Of a stretch of DNA of 64,000 nucleotides, positions 53,224-62,729 are shown piece by piece (the first letter of the stretch is position 1; each line of letters starts with the position of its first letter). Below the pieces are notes generated by a model. It made no database searches, was not told the origin of the DNA, and worked only from the letters and a program-made list of their open reading frames with translations. The translations under genes were made by a program, and so were the position numbers. Origin of the DNA: Eubacterium_U album. GTDB lineage: Bacteria; Bacillota; Clostridia; Lachnospirales; Lachnospiraceae. The DNA is taken from assembly GCF_025336545.1 (NCBI RefSeq), contig NZ_JAODBU010000006.1:62001-126000 (forward strand). The letters are read 5' to 3'.

Positions 53224-54885
53224 TTATGTACGAACCTTAATAATTTTTCCATAGTTTATTGCAGGAACTCCCATTTTATATGGACGGATTCTAAAATAAT
53301 ATGTTTTCTTCTTTTTCAAATGTTTTTTATATGTAGATGTCTTGCCGCCTGATGCACGGACGGTTTTGACACCTTTTTTAAATGACTTATCATAGGAATA
53401 CTGAATAAAATATCCGTCACAATTTTTATCAGTTTTCCATGTAAGCTTGAGTTCTTTAGACTTGTTTAGTTTCTTCTTTGCAAATTTAACGGAATCAAGT
53501 TTAGGTTGCTTTTTAGTTTTTGCTGAAACTGTTTTACTCCAATTCCCAATTCCTACATTATTAGTATAAGCACGCATACGTATATAATATTTTGTATTAT
53601 AAGGAAGCTTTTTGATGACGGTTTTTGAATCCTTTCCGTCAACCTTAATAGTTTTTACGTGCTTTTTAAATTTTTTGTCTTTAGAATATTGTATAGTGTA
53701 CCCGCTTACTCCGTTTTGGGTAGTCCATTTTAAATTAATTTCATTGGAACGGCTAATTTTAGCTGATGTAATTTTAGCTTGCTTTGGTAAAATTAAAAAA
53801 TCAGCGGAACATGAACTTAAATATTTAATCTCATTTCCTATTACTTTAACAGAACCTACGCCGGAATATACATTGTCTGAATAATCGACAGTGTAATTGT
53901 CAGGAGATACAACCTGTCCGTTATAAGTTACTGTTACGTCAGGGCGTTGCTCTGAGCCGTTGCACGTATAAATGTTTTGGCTAAGAGTTACAGAAGCATT
54001 TTTCAAAGAAACATATGGATTATTTTCCTGGGCATCTGTAGTTATTTCGCCATTTACAAAGTTAATTTTAACATTACCGTCTGTAGTACGGTAAGTTTTA
54101 ATAAATCTTCTAGCCAATCGTTTAAGAACAGATGGTTTTGGAAGAGTAGTCTCATTGCCCCTTTCGGATGAAATAACAGCCATTGATGGTGCACATGCAT
54201 CTAAAAAATCCGCACAAGAAGATAATGCGGCACCATGATGACCAACTTTTAATACATCGCATTTAAAATCAATTCCCATTGCCAATAACTTTTCTTCCAT
54301 CGTAGAAGGCAAATCTCCGGTCAACACAACTGATCTGTCATCGCAGGTAACTTTTAAAACAAGACTACATTCATTATAAGTTGAGCCCATGGTTCCATCA
54401 TATAAGCATGTGACTGTGGCATCGCCAAATGACCAGCTTTGAAGATATGAAGGGTTAGAATAAGGGCATCCTTCAGCTTTTAAAGCTTCCATAAAGGCAT
54501 AAAATACATCTAAATCTTTTGAGCATGGAGAACAAAAAGTTTCTCCGATTTCAAATTCTTTAAAGATACGGGCAAATCCACCGACATGGTCTCCATCAGG
54601 ATGCGTGGAAACAACATAGTCAATTTTTGAGATTCCGAGCGATTTAAGATAAGTAACAATATTTTCAGTTTCTGTATTAACACCTGAATCAACAAGCATA
54701 TAATGTCCTTCACTTTCCATTAAAATGCAATCTCCACGTCCGGCATAAATGGCAGTCATTGACATTTGTCCTGCGTTAGCATCAACAATAAATTGAGGCA
54801 GATATAATTGTAAAATAAAAATCAGGCATACAAAAAATATATGCCTGACAGATTTTTTCATTCGTAATGAAAAATTAATACTCAT
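53224..54885 (-). CDS. Secreted ComEC-type metallo-beta-lactamase fold protein with two FN3 domains
   Basis: 553 residues. A signal peptide (about 9-38, KKSVRHIFFVCLIFILQLYLP) is followed by an MBL fold (about 40-280) with HPDGDH-type metal motif STHPDGDHVGG, VVLTGDLPS and VLKVGHHGA. A short beta-rich region (about 295-365) and two fibronectin type III domains (about 370-460 and 465-553) complete it. The MBL part resembles the ComEC/Rec2 C-terminal nuclease-like domain, but no channel is attached. GAGG precedes the ATG. It may be an extracellular nuclease or phosphodiesterase; the substrate is unknown. Confidence 0.86.
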   Translation of the reverse strand: MSINFSLRMKKSVRHIFFVCLIFILQLYLPQFIVDANAGQMSMTAIYAGRGDCILMESEGHYMLVDSGVNTETENIVTYLKSLGISKIDYVVSTHPDGDHVGGFARIFKEFEIGETFCSPCSKDLDVFYAFMEALKAEGCPYSNPSYLQSWSFGDATVTCLYDGTMGSTYNECSLVLKVTCDDRSVVLTGDLPSTMEEKLLAMGIDFKCDVLKVGHHGAALSSCADFLDACAPSMAVISSERGNETTLPKPSVLKRLARRFIKTYRTTDGNVKINFVNGEITTDAQENNPYVSLKNASVTLSQNIYTCNGSEQRPDVTVTYNGQVVSPDNYTVDYSDNVYSGVGSVKVIGNEIKYLSSCSADFLILPKQAKITSAKISRSNEINLKWTTQNGVSGYTIQYSKDKKFKKHVKTIKVDGKDSKTVIKKLPYNTKYYIRMRAYTNNVGIGNWSKTVSAKTKKQPKLDSVKFAKKKLNKSKELKLTWKTDKNCDGYFIQYSYDKSFKKGVKTVRASGGKTSTYKKHLKKKKTYYFRIRPYKMGVPAINYGKIIKVRT

Positions 54886-54908
54886 AATGTTAAACCTCGG
54901 CTTTAATA

Positions 54909-55691
54909 TTATTTTTGTGAATTATAATTTTCATTAATATAGTCTAAACACCTTTTCGCTAATAAATAGTATACAACAATAAGACAAATAATTACAAACG
55001 TGAAAAGATTGCCGGTTACAATTAAAGCATGATAATCGGAACCGAGCCAGTAAACAAAAGTTGCCAATACAAATCCAACTACGCTTACATACCATGCAGC
55101 TTTTATCCAACTACGCTCATCACGACATGCAATTCCCGGAGCTAATTTAAGAAAGCCGTGAGTGTAAAAAAATGTTGTTATAACACCAGCGAACAAATAT
55201 GCAAAACCAATAGCAAATACTAAATTACAAAGCAATATTCCATTAACGAAAAATGGCAGAATATAAATAATAATGCTGAGAATTAAAGAAATAATACTGA
55301 GTAATATAGCATAATTAAATTGACGGCTGCCTTTGTTCTTGAGAAGAAAAGCGGCGATTGCAATTAAAATAAATCCGACAATATCATTAAAAATATCTAT
55401 ATGAATATTGTCAAAAAATACTTTATCAATTACTTTGGCCTCGTTAGTTGAAACTGCATCTGAATTATCATCAGACAAAGAGCTGTCATGCTTGTCTTCT
55501 ATCATTTTATAAGTACAGGAAGCTCCATAAGTTGATTTGATATTGTAATATTGAAATTCACCAATAACGTTGTCAGAGTTATTGTAATTATTAGGATATG
55601 CTATTCCTGTGTCGATATTAACATCTAAAACAATAAATAAGAAACCAAGTAAAAATAAAATTATACTAAGTTTACCACGGGATAATTTCAT
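54909..55691 (-). CDS. Polytopic membrane protein of unknown function
   Basis: 260 residues. A first membrane helix (about 8-26), an extracellular polar region (about 27-100) with two Asp/Ser-rich stretches, then about five more helices. FYTHGFLKLAPGIACRDERSW is the most distinctive cytosolic-side stretch. I do not recognise the family. GGAGG lies 5 bases before the ATG at 55691. It is the first gene of the operon with the secreted MBL-FN3 protein (23-base gap) and the asparaginase, which suggests a joint envelope or nutrient role, though the mixture is odd. Confidence 0.7.
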   Translation of the reverse strand: MKLSRGKLSIILFLLGFLFIVLDVNIDTGIAYPNNYNNSDNVIGEFQYYNIKSTYGASCTYKMIEDKHDSSLSDDNSDAVSTNEAKVIDKVFFDNIHIDIFNDIVGFILIAIAAFLLKNKGSRQFNYAILLSIISLILSIIIYILPFFVNGILLCNLVFAIGFAYLFAGVITTFFYTHGFLKLAPGIACRDERSWIKAAWYVSVVGFVLATFVYWLGSDYHALIVTGNLFTFVIICLIVVYYLLAKRCLDYINENYNSQK

Positions 55692-55832
55692 AGAATCCTC
55701 CTTATTAATATGTACAAACCTAAAAAAATAATACAAATGTTATATTTTCAAAAAAAGTGTATCCATTGATGTCACCAAATGAAATTTTAAAGAGATAACA
55801 TTTGTAATAAATATTAATAATATAATATGTGT

Positions 55833-55874
55833 GATGCCGGTAGGAGTGCGTAGTACGTAACAATCCATGGGCAT
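55833..55874. repeat. Dispersed palindromic repeat, copy 2
   Basis: ATGCC (55834-55838) pairs with GGCAT (55870-55874); the core GAGTGCGTAGTAC is close to the core of 23314-23363 and AACAATC is shared. It is 8 bases shorter than copy 1. Confidence 0.7.
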
Positions 55875-55976
55875 AAAAATTGGGACTTTTGCCACAACAT
55901 CATATGTGTATAATGTGAATTGAAACAATTTTAATAAGTCGATTATAACCTATTTAAAATTAAAATCCAATAGTAT

Positions 55977-56005
55977 TTGATTATTCAAAATTTAAAGTGT
56001 ATAAT
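55977..56005 (+). promoter_or_regulatory. Promoter of the L,D-transpeptidase gene
   Basis: TTGATT (55977-55982), a 17-base spacer and TATAAT (56000-56005), 43 bases before the ATG. Confidence 0.8.
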
Positions 56006-56048
56006 ATTTTACGATTATAAATAACCCTTATATTATAGGAAAGGAATT

Positions 56049-57563
56049 ATGGAAACAATGAAGAAAAAATTAATGATGTTAGTACTTTCATTAGTACTTT
56101 GTGTTACTACAGTTGGTCAGTTTAGTACACCGGTACAGGCTGAAGAAAGAACAGATTACGTTATTAAAGTTAATAAAGGGACAAACTGTGTTACAGTCTA
56201 TGATAAAGACGGGAAGCCGGTTAAGGCTATGATTTGTTCTCCAAGTAATGAAACACCTGTAGGAACATTTTATACTCCTGTAAAATATAAATGGCATGAA
56301 ATGATTGGTAACTGCTATGCACAGTACTGTACAAGAATTACTTGGGATGGAATACTTTTCCACTCAGTTTGGTATTACAAAAATGGTGATAAGTCAACAA
56401 TGTCAGTATCAGCATACAACGTAATGGGTAACAAAGCATCTCACGGATGTGTTCGTTTACTTTGCAAAGATGCAAAATGGATTTATGACAATTGTGCATT
56501 AAAAACAAAGGTAGTTATTTTTAACGGAACAAAGAAAGATGATCCATTAGGAAGACCATCATTTACACCACTTTCAACAAAATCACGTACTTCATGGGAC
56601 CCAACAGACCCAGACCCAAAGAATCCATTCAGAGGAAACAAGCCAACAATAACAGCTAAAACAGCTACAGTTAAACTTGGTTCAAAGGTTAATGTAAAAG
56701 ACTTAGTTTTAATTAAGGATTCAGCTGGAAATGAATTAACAGCTAAAGAAGCAAAGGTTAAAGTAAAAGGAAAAGTAAATACAGCAAAAGTTGGTAAATA
56801 TAAAGTTACATATAGAATAACAGATAAACTTGGAAAGAAGACAAGCAAGACATTTAAATTTAATGTTATTGATAATAAGAAACCTACGATTTTAGTTGAT
56901 AAAAAGAAAAAGACAGTTGCGATGACAACAACTCAGAATCTTTTAAATGGTGTAACAGCACAGGCAGCATCAGGAAAAGATTTGACTCAGAAAATCAAGG
57001 TAAAAGTTATTGATGAAGCAGGCAACAAAGTAAGAGTAAAACAGGGAAATGTTACATTTGATAAAGCAGGAACTTACAAAGTTGTATACAAAGTAACAGG
57101 AAATAATAAGAAAACAAGAACAACAACAGTTAAGTACAATGTTGTTGACAGAGGAGTTAAATTAACTGTAAACACTAACATTACAATTAATCAGGGTGAA
57201 ATATTTGAACCATTAAAATATGTTTCAGAATTAAAGACATTTAAGGGCGTTGCTATTGATATCGCTAAGAATGTAAGCATTACAGGTACAGTTAATTCAA
57301 ATGTTCCCGGAACATACAAGGTAGTATATGCAGCAGCTAACAGAGGAATTGCTTATACAAGAAGAGAAGTTGAAGTAACAGTAACAGTAGTTGCTAAGAC
57401 ACCTGAAACAACTACTGTACCGGAGACAACAAAGGCTCCAGAAACAACTACTACACCAGAAACAACAAAGCCTGCTGAGACAACAAAGCAGGAAGAAACA
57501 ACTGCACCACAGACAACAAAAAATTCAGCTAATCAGGATAAAGATTGGTCAGAAAGATATTAA
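56049..57563 (+). CDS. Secreted L,D-transpeptidase (YkuD) with Ig-like domains and Thr/Pro-rich tail
   Basis: 504 residues. Signal peptide about 5-32 (KKLMMLVLSLVLCVTTVG). The YkuD catalytic domain (about 37-165) has TPVGTFYTP, WDGILFHSV and the active-site motif ASHGCVRL with the nucleophilic Cys. Two or three immunoglobulin-like repeats follow (about 195-440, e.g. VNTAKVGKYKVTYRITDKLGKK and FDKAGTYKVVYKVTGNN). The tail (about 450-495) is rich in PETT repeats, a wall-spanning linker. It may form 3-3 peptidoglycan cross-links or anchor proteins. A strong promoter lies at 55977-56005; the thioesterase gene follows 3 bases later. Confidence 0.92.
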   Translation: METMKKKLMMLVLSLVLCVTTVGQFSTPVQAEERTDYVIKVNKGTNCVTVYDKDGKPVKAMICSPSNETPVGTFYTPVKYKWHEMIGNCYAQYCTRITWDGILFHSVWYYKNGDKSTMSVSAYNVMGNKASHGCVRLLCKDAKWIYDNCALKTKVVIFNGTKKDDPLGRPSFTPLSTKSRTSWDPTDPDPKNPFRGNKPTITAKTATVKLGSKVNVKDLVLIKDSAGNELTAKEAKVKVKGKVNTAKVGKYKVTYRITDKLGKKTSKTFKFNVIDNKKPTILVDKKKKTVAMTTTQNLLNGVTAQAASGKDLTQKIKVKVIDEAGNKVRVKQGNVTFDKAGTYKVVYKVTGNNKKTRTTTVKYNVVDRGVKLTVNTNITINQGEIFEPLKYVSELKTFKGVAIDIAKNVSITGTVNSNVPGTYKVVYAAANRGIAYTRREVEVTVTVVAKTPETTTVPETTKAPETTTTPETTKPAETTKQEETTAPQTTKNSANQDKDWSERY

Positions 57564-57566
57564 GAT

Positions 57567-58274
57567 ATGTATACATTTGAAACAATGATAAGCTACAGTG
57601 CTGTTGACAGAAATGGAAATTTGCCACTATATGGAATTTTAAATTTGCTGCAGGATTGCACTAATATGCAGTCTTCAAGCATAGGAATGGGAGTTGAGCA
57701 TATGAAACAGGTTAACAAAGGATGGATACTTGTTTCATACAAAATCTCATTAAAAAAGAAGTTAAGATATGGCGAAAAAGTCCGTGTTGGAACGGCAGCA
57801 AGTAGTTTTAGCAGCTTTTATGGAGACAGAAAATTTCAAATAGAATCGCTAGATGGTGAAAAATTAGTAGAAGCCGATAGTATATGGGTTTTAATGGACA
57901 TGGAAACACGCCATCCCATAAGAGTATCCGAGGAAGAAAGAAAAGGATATGTAATTGAAGAAGGAATAAATGATTTGAAGGCTGACAGAAAAATCAAATT
58001 CTCTTCTGAAAGGGAAAAAGTTGGTGAATTTAAAGTCCTAAAGACTTATATAGATAATAATGGTCATATGAATAATGCTGATTACTTAAGGGTTGCAGCA
58101 GAATTTGTACCGGCAGATTTTGAATACTATGAGGTTGATATTATCTATAATAAGGAAGCTATGGAAGGCGAAATGATGACAGCATATTTGCATCGTGAGG
58201 AAAATGAAATTGAAATTACATTTGAAGATAAAGATGAGAATGTACTGGCAAAGGTAAGACTGCAAAATAAATAG
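57567..58274 (+). CDS. Acyl-ACP thioesterase
   Basis: Releases free fatty acid from acyl-ACP, ending fatty acid synthesis. 235 residues of the plant-FatA/FatB-like bacterial family with two hotdog folds: the first starts YSAVDRNGNLPLYGILNLLQD and continues to WVLMDMETRHPIR; the second has the catalytic-region motif YIDNNGHMNNADYLR. It is 3 bases after the L,D-transpeptidase, so probably co-transcribed even though the functions are not obviously linked. No SD is obvious, consistent with coupling. Confidence 0.93.
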   Translation: MYTFETMISYSAVDRNGNLPLYGILNLLQDCTNMQSSSIGMGVEHMKQVNKGWILVSYKISLKKKLRYGEKVRVGTAASSFSSFYGDRKFQIESLDGEKLVEADSIWVLMDMETRHPIRVSEEERKGYVIEEGINDLKADRKIKFSSEREKVGEFKVLKTYIDNNGHMNNADYLRVAAEFVPADFEYYEVDIIYNKEAMEGEMMTAYLHREENEIEITFEDKDENVLAKVRLQNK

Positions 58275-58358
58275 CATTATAAAATAAAACAATTCATTAC
58301 TCAGAAATAAGGATAAATGATTTTAGACTAACATTTTAGGAATAATGAATAAAAATAT

Positions 58359-58387
58359 TAAGGCGGGAGTAGAAATCTCCCGCCTTA
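58359..58387 (+). terminator. Terminator after the thioesterase gene
   Basis: Perfect arms TAAGGCGGGAG and CTCCCGCCTTA with a 7-base loop. The T-run is weak, so it may be partly leaky. Confidence 0.75.
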
Positions 58388-58523
58388 TAAAATATAATAA
58401 AGTCGTAAATAATTAATAAAATGTCTGATTAAAATTAAAAAATTAAAAAATAGTTAGAAAATATATTATGGCAGGCATTTAAATATTTATAAATAAAAAC
58501 AGATACAGAAAGGACGGAAACAC

Positions 58524-59354
58524 ATGATTGAATTAGGAAAATATCAGATATTAAAGGTAGTTAGAAAGTCAACAATAGGAGTATATCTTGGGGATGAAAG
58601 AGAACAGGTATTGTTACCAAAGAAACAGGTACCACAGGATATTAGTGTTGGCGATTCAATAAAAGTATTTATATACAGAGATTCAGAGGACAGACTGATT
58701 TCTACTGTAAATCAGCCACTATTAACATTAGGTGAAGTAGCAATGCTTACAGTAAAAGATGTTTCAAAAAATGGAGCATATCTTGACTGGGGACTTGAAA
58801 AAGATTTGTTCCTTCCATATAAAGAACAGACAACGCAGGTAAGACCGGGTGAAAGATACTTGATAGCTTTATATATTGATAAGAGTAGCAGATTATGTGG
58901 AACCATGAATGTATACGATTATTTGGAAGATAATCCGCCATATGTGAAAGATGATCAGGTTTCAGGTATAGTTTACAATTATAATGAAAGATTTGGAGCA
59001 TTTGTAGCAGTAGATAACAAATATCACGGAATGCTTTTAAAAAGAGAACTCCACAGAAATGTTCAGATAGGTGAGCAGATTGAAGCAAGAGTTATAAATG
59101 TAAGAAAAGATGGCAAGATGGATTTGAGCCTCCAGAAGAAAGCATATTTGCAAATGGAAGACGATGCAAAGAAAATATATGAAATAATAGAGGCAATGGG
59201 TGGTGAATTGCCATATACAGATAAGGCAAAACCGGAAGTTATTAAAAATGATTTTAATATGAGTAAAAATGAATTTAAGCGTGGTATCGGCAGATTGCTC
59301 AAAGAACGTAAGGTGTCAATTGGGGTAAATTCAATAAAATTAACAAAAGAATAA
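58524..59354 (+). CDS. cvfB: CvfB-family S1 RNA-binding protein
   Basis: 276 residues with three S1/OB-like domains (about 5-60, 70-130, 145-205; e.g. GEVAMLTVKDVSKNGAYLDWGL and GIVYNYNERFGAFVAVDNKYHG) and a C-terminal winged helix (about 230-276, SKNEFKRGIGRLLKERKV). CvfB (YitL) of staphylococci binds RNA and affects virulence gene expression. The length and domain order fit. Monocistronic between a terminator at 58359 and the next promoter region. Confidence 0.9.
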   Translation: MIELGKYQILKVVRKSTIGVYLGDEREQVLLPKKQVPQDISVGDSIKVFIYRDSEDRLISTVNQPLLTLGEVAMLTVKDVSKNGAYLDWGLEKDLFLPYKEQTTQVRPGERYLIALYIDKSSRLCGTMNVYDYLEDNPPYVKDDQVSGIVYNYNERFGAFVAVDNKYHGMLLKRELHRNVQIGEQIEARVINVRKDGKMDLSLQKKAYLQMEDDAKKIYEIIEAMGGELPYTDKAKPEVIKNDFNMSKNEFKRGIGRLLKERKVSIGVNSIKLTKE

Positions 59355-59518
59355 TGCCGATATACAATTTAGCCAAATTATAAAATTATATTTTGGCTAT
59401 TTACAATATAGAATTTTCTCTGGGGCTGATTTACAATAACCACTGTAATAAAGAAGAGTACGGAGGCGTGATTTGCGGAGTATGTTGCGCCAGGCACTAG
59501 ATATTAGAGGAGGAACTT

Positions 59519-60637
59519 ATGGCAAGTTTATCATTAAAAAACATTAGCAAGGTATATCCTAACGGATTTGTTGCAGTAAAAGATTTTAACCTTGAAATCA
59601 AGGATAAGGAATTTATCATTTTCGTAGGACCATCAGGTTGTGGTAAGTCAACAACACTTCGTATGATTGCAGGTCTTGAAGAAATCTCATCAGGAGAATT
59701 ATATATTGGAGACAAGTTAGTTAACGATGTAGAACCTAAAGATAGAGATATCGCAATGGTTTTCCAGAACTACGCTTTGTATCCACATATGACAGTATAT
59801 GATAATATGGCGTTCGGTCTTAAGTTAAGAAAAGTACCTAAGGCTGAAATTGAAAGATTAGTTAAAGAAGCAGCTAAGATTCTTGATTTGGAACACTTAC
59901 TTGACAGAAAGCCAAAGGCTTTATCAGGTGGTCAGAGACAGAGAGTTGCTATGGGTCGTGCAATCGTTCGTGATCCTAAGGTATTCTTAATGGATGAACC
60001 TCTTTCAAACTTAGATGCTAAGTTAAGAGTTCAGATGCGTGTTGAAATTGCTAAGATTCATAAGAGATTAGGAGCAACAATCATTTACGTTACTCATGAC
60101 CAGACAGAAGCTATGACACTTGGTACAAGAATCGTAGTTATGAAAGATGGTGTAGTTCAGCAGGTAGATTCACCTAAGAACTTATATGATAATCCGGTTA
60201 ACTTATTCGTAGCAGGATTCATGGGATCACCACAGATGAACTTCATCGACGCTGAAGTTGAAAGAGATGGAGAAGATGTTAAACTTCACATTGGTCAGGC
60301 AAGACAGTACATCACAGTACCAGCTGATCAGGCTAGAGCTTTAGTTGAAGGCGGATATGTTGGAAAGACAGTTGTTATGGGTATCAGACCAGAAGATATT
60401 CATGATGAAGAAAGCTTCATTGAAATGTCACCTGAAAGTGTATTTACAACAACAATCAGATTATACGAATTATTAGGTGCTGAAGTTTACTTATACTTCG
60501 ATGTAGAAGGATTCGATTGTACAGCAAGAGTAAATCCTCGTACACAGGCTAGACCTGGTGATGAAGTAAGAATGGCAATGGATCTTACAAAGTTGCATAT
60601 CTTTGATAAAGAAACAGAACAGGTTATCACAAACTAG
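59519..60637 (+). CDS. MsmK/UgpC-type carbohydrate ABC transporter ATPase
   Basis: 372 residues. Nucleotide-binding domain with VGPSGCGKSTTLRM, Q-loop VFQNYALYPHM, signature LSGGQRQRVAMGRA, Walker B KVFLMDEPLSNLD and VTHDQTEAMTLG, then a C-terminal TOBE regulatory domain (about 240-372). In Firmicutes such a stand-alone ATPase usually serves several sugar ABC importers (CUT1), so the lack of permeases beside it is normal. GAGGAGG lies 6 bases before the ATG. Codon use and promoter-proximal leader suggest strong expression. A strong terminator follows. Confidence 0.93.
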   Translation: MASLSLKNISKVYPNGFVAVKDFNLEIKDKEFIIFVGPSGCGKSTTLRMIAGLEEISSGELYIGDKLVNDVEPKDRDIAMVFQNYALYPHMTVYDNMAFGLKLRKVPKAEIERLVKEAAKILDLEHLLDRKPKALSGGQRQRVAMGRAIVRDPKVFLMDEPLSNLDAKLRVQMRVEIAKIHKRLGATIIYVTHDQTEAMTLGTRIVVMKDGVVQQVDSPKNLYDNPVNLFVAGFMGSPQMNFIDAEVERDGEDVKLHIGQARQYITVPADQARALVEGGYVGKTVVMGIRPEDIHDEESFIEMSPESVFTTTIRLYELLGAEVYLYFDVEGFDCTARVNPRTQARPGDEVRMAMDLTKLHIFDKETEQVITN

Positions 60638-60656
60638 TAAAAATGAAATAAATGTG

Positions 60657-60703
60657 AAAAAAAGAGGAAATGCACAAAAAAAGTGTATTTTCTCTTTTTT
60701 TTT
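60657..60703 (+). terminator. Terminator of the MsmK/UgpC gene
   Basis: Arms AAAAAAAGAGGAAATGCAC and GTGTATTTTCTCTTTTTTT, each opposite mismatch minor, then a long T-run. Confidence 0.9.
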
Positions 60704-60884
60704 AATGAAAATTATATTAAACTATAAGATAAGAATGTGTTGAGCTTATTTTGATGAAAATAAAAAGATAAACTCTAGTCAGAAAAGATTTACGTACACA
60801 CAAAATTTATAATTTTAAATTATAATTTCTTAGAAAACAAAATGTTGGGATGCATTAAATTATAAAGAAATAGAGGTATACAGA

Positions 60885-61976
60885 ATGATTTCAAATCAGA
60901 TACTACAATCAACAATCAAAGGAGTAAAAGACATATCAAGAGTTGACTTATATGTTGCTGATACAGATGGAAAAATAGTTGCCAGTACTTCCCAGATTGG
61001 AAACCAGTTTAAAGATGCTATAATTGCATTCGCAGGTTCACCGGCAGATAGCCAGTCTGTTCAGGGATACCAATTTTTTAAGGTATATGATGAGAACCAG
61101 TTAGAATTAATTTTAATAGCTCAGGGAGCAAATGATGATGTATTTATGATTGGAAAGATGGCAGCCTTCCAGATACAGAATCTTTTGGTAGCGTATAAAG
61201 AAAGATTTGATAAAGATAATTTCATAAAGAATCTTTTGTTAGATAATCTTTTGTTGGTTGATATTTATAACAGAGCTAAGAAATTGCACATAGACATGGA
61301 TACAAGAAGAGTTGTGTGCATTATTGAAACAAAGAATGAAAAAGACAGTGTTGCATTAGAAACTGTCAGAACATTATTTGCAACACAGAAGAAAGATTTT
61401 ATTACAGCAGTAGATGAAAAGAGCATAATATTAATTAAGAATCTTGAAGAAAAACAAGGATATGAAGATGTTCAGAAGATTTCAGAAACAATTGTTGATA
61501 TGTTAAATACAGAAGCAATGGTTAAGGCAACAGTTGCATATGGTACAATTATTTCAGAATTAAAAGAAGTGTCACGTTCTTATAAGGAAGCAAAGATGGC
61601 TTTAGATGTAGGAAAGATTTTCTATAGCAATAAGAGTGTTATTGCATATAACAACTTAGGAATTGGACGTTTGATTTATCAGTTACCTATTCCTCTTTGT
61701 AAGATGTTTATAAAGGAAAACTTCAATGGAAAGTCACCTGATGATTTTGATGAAGAAACACTTACAACAATAAATAAGTTCTTTGAAAATAATTTGAATG
61801 TATCTGAAACATCAAGACAGTTATATATTCATAGAAATACACTTGTATACAGATTAGATAAATTACAAAAGAGCACAGGACTTGATTTAAGAGTGTTTGA
61901 AGATGCAATAACATTTAAGATTGCATTAATGGTAGTAAAATATATGAATTATATGGATAGTATGAATGAATTCTAA
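60885..61976 (+). CDS. CdaR/PucR-family transcriptional regulator
   Basis: 363 residues. An N-terminal diacid/sugar-acid sensor-like domain (about 1-130, VDLYVADTDGKIVASTS), a GGDEF-like middle (about 140-260) and a C-terminal PucR HTH (about 305-355, NLNVSETSRQLYIHRNTLVYRLDKLQ). Family members respond to small acids or polyols and often sit next to the genes they control; its upstream neighbour is the general sugar ATPase MsmK/UgpC, so carbohydrate control is plausible but not proven. Confidence 0.88.
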   Translation: MISNQILQSTIKGVKDISRVDLYVADTDGKIVASTSQIGNQFKDAIIAFAGSPADSQSVQGYQFFKVYDENQLELILIAQGANDDVFMIGKMAAFQIQNLLVAYKERFDKDNFIKNLLLDNLLLVDIYNRAKKLHIDMDTRRVVCIIETKNEKDSVALETVRTLFATQKKDFITAVDEKSIILIKNLEEKQGYEDVQKISETIVDMLNTEAMVKATVAYGTIISELKEVSRSYKEAKMALDVGKIFYSNKSVIAYNNLGIGRLIYQLPIPLCKMFIKENFNGKSPDDFDEETLTTINKFFENNLNVSETSRQLYIHRNTLVYRLDKLQKSTGLDLRVFEDAITFKIALMVVKYMNYMDSMNEF

Positions 61977-61991
61977 ATACGGCTATAATGG

Positions 61992-62014
61992 AATGCGCAG
62001 TTTTTCTGCGCATT
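61992..62014 (+). terminator. Hairpin between the CdaR-like gene and ftsE
   Basis: Perfect 9-bp arms AATGCGCAG and CTGCGCATT with a 5-base loop. Downstream T-run is missing, so it may be a leaky terminator or a messenger 3' end. Confidence 0.6.
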
Positions 62015-62058
62015 TCAAATGCTTTTAGGAGTCACGGCAGGGTGAGAGGACAAAGAAA

Positions 62059-62727
62059 ATGATTACTTTTGAAAATGTTACTAAGTCGTATGGTAATGGT
62101 GCACCGGCGCTAAGTAACCTTAATATAGAAATTGAAGATGGAGAGTTTGTATTTGTTGTAGGAACAAGCGGTTCAGGCAAATCAACATTTATTAAATTAC
62201 TTTTGAAGGAATTAGAACCGACAGAAGGAAAAATTATCGTAAACGATACTGAATTAAGAAAACTAAGATCAGGAAAGACTGCAAAATACAGAAGAAAAGT
62301 AGGAGTTGTATTTCAGGATTTCCGTCTTTTGAAAGATAGAAATGTATATGAAAATATCGCATTTGCACAGAGAGTAATAGGTGTGTCCACAAGAGAAATA
62401 AAGAAAAATGTTCCTAGAATGTTATCTTTAGTTGGGCTTTCTGAAAAATATAAGTCATTTCCAAATGAGTTATCAGGTGGTGAACAGCAGAGAGTTGCAC
62501 TTGCAAGAGCGTTGGTAAATAAGCCGGCATTGTTGTTGGCAGATGAGCCAACCGGAAACCTGGATCCGGGAAATTCATGGGAAATCATGAAATTGTTGGA
62601 TGAGATTAACAAACAGGGAACGACGGTAGTTGTAGTTACGCATAATATGGAAATAGTTGAGCGAATGCAAAAAAGAGTAATTACAATGAAAAAAGGAATA
62701 AAGGTAAGCGACAGTAAGGTGGATTAA
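62059..62727 (+). CDS. ftsE: Cell division ATP-binding protein FtsE
   Basis: ATPase half of FtsEX, which couples ATP hydrolysis to activation of peptidoglycan hydrolases at the division site. 222 residues: VGTSGSGKSTFIKL, QDFRLLKDRNVYENIAFA (typical FtsE Q-loop region), ELSGGEQQRVALARAL, LLLADEPTGNLDP and VTHNMEIVERM. ftsX follows 2 bases after the stop, and a PcsB-type hydrolase follows ftsX, as in streptococci. Confidence 0.95.
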   Translation: MITFENVTKSYGNGAPALSNLNIEIEDGEFVFVVGTSGSGKSTFIKLLLKELEPTEGKIIVNDTELRKLRSGKTAKYRRKVGVVFQDFRLLKDRNVYENIAFAQRVIGVSTREIKKNVPRMLSLVGLSEKYKSFPNELSGGEQQRVALARALVNKPALLLADEPTGNLDPGNSWEIMKLLDEINKQGTTVVVVTHNMEIVERMQKRVITMKKGIKVSDSKVD

Positions 62728-62729
62728 AG

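Larger units (their letters stand above)
55692..56048. other. 357-base divergent intergenic region
   Basis: It contains the palindromic repeat at 55833-55874 and the promoter of the L,D-transpeptidase gene at 55977-56005. No gene is visible. The minus-strand promoter is not clear. Confidence 0.65.
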
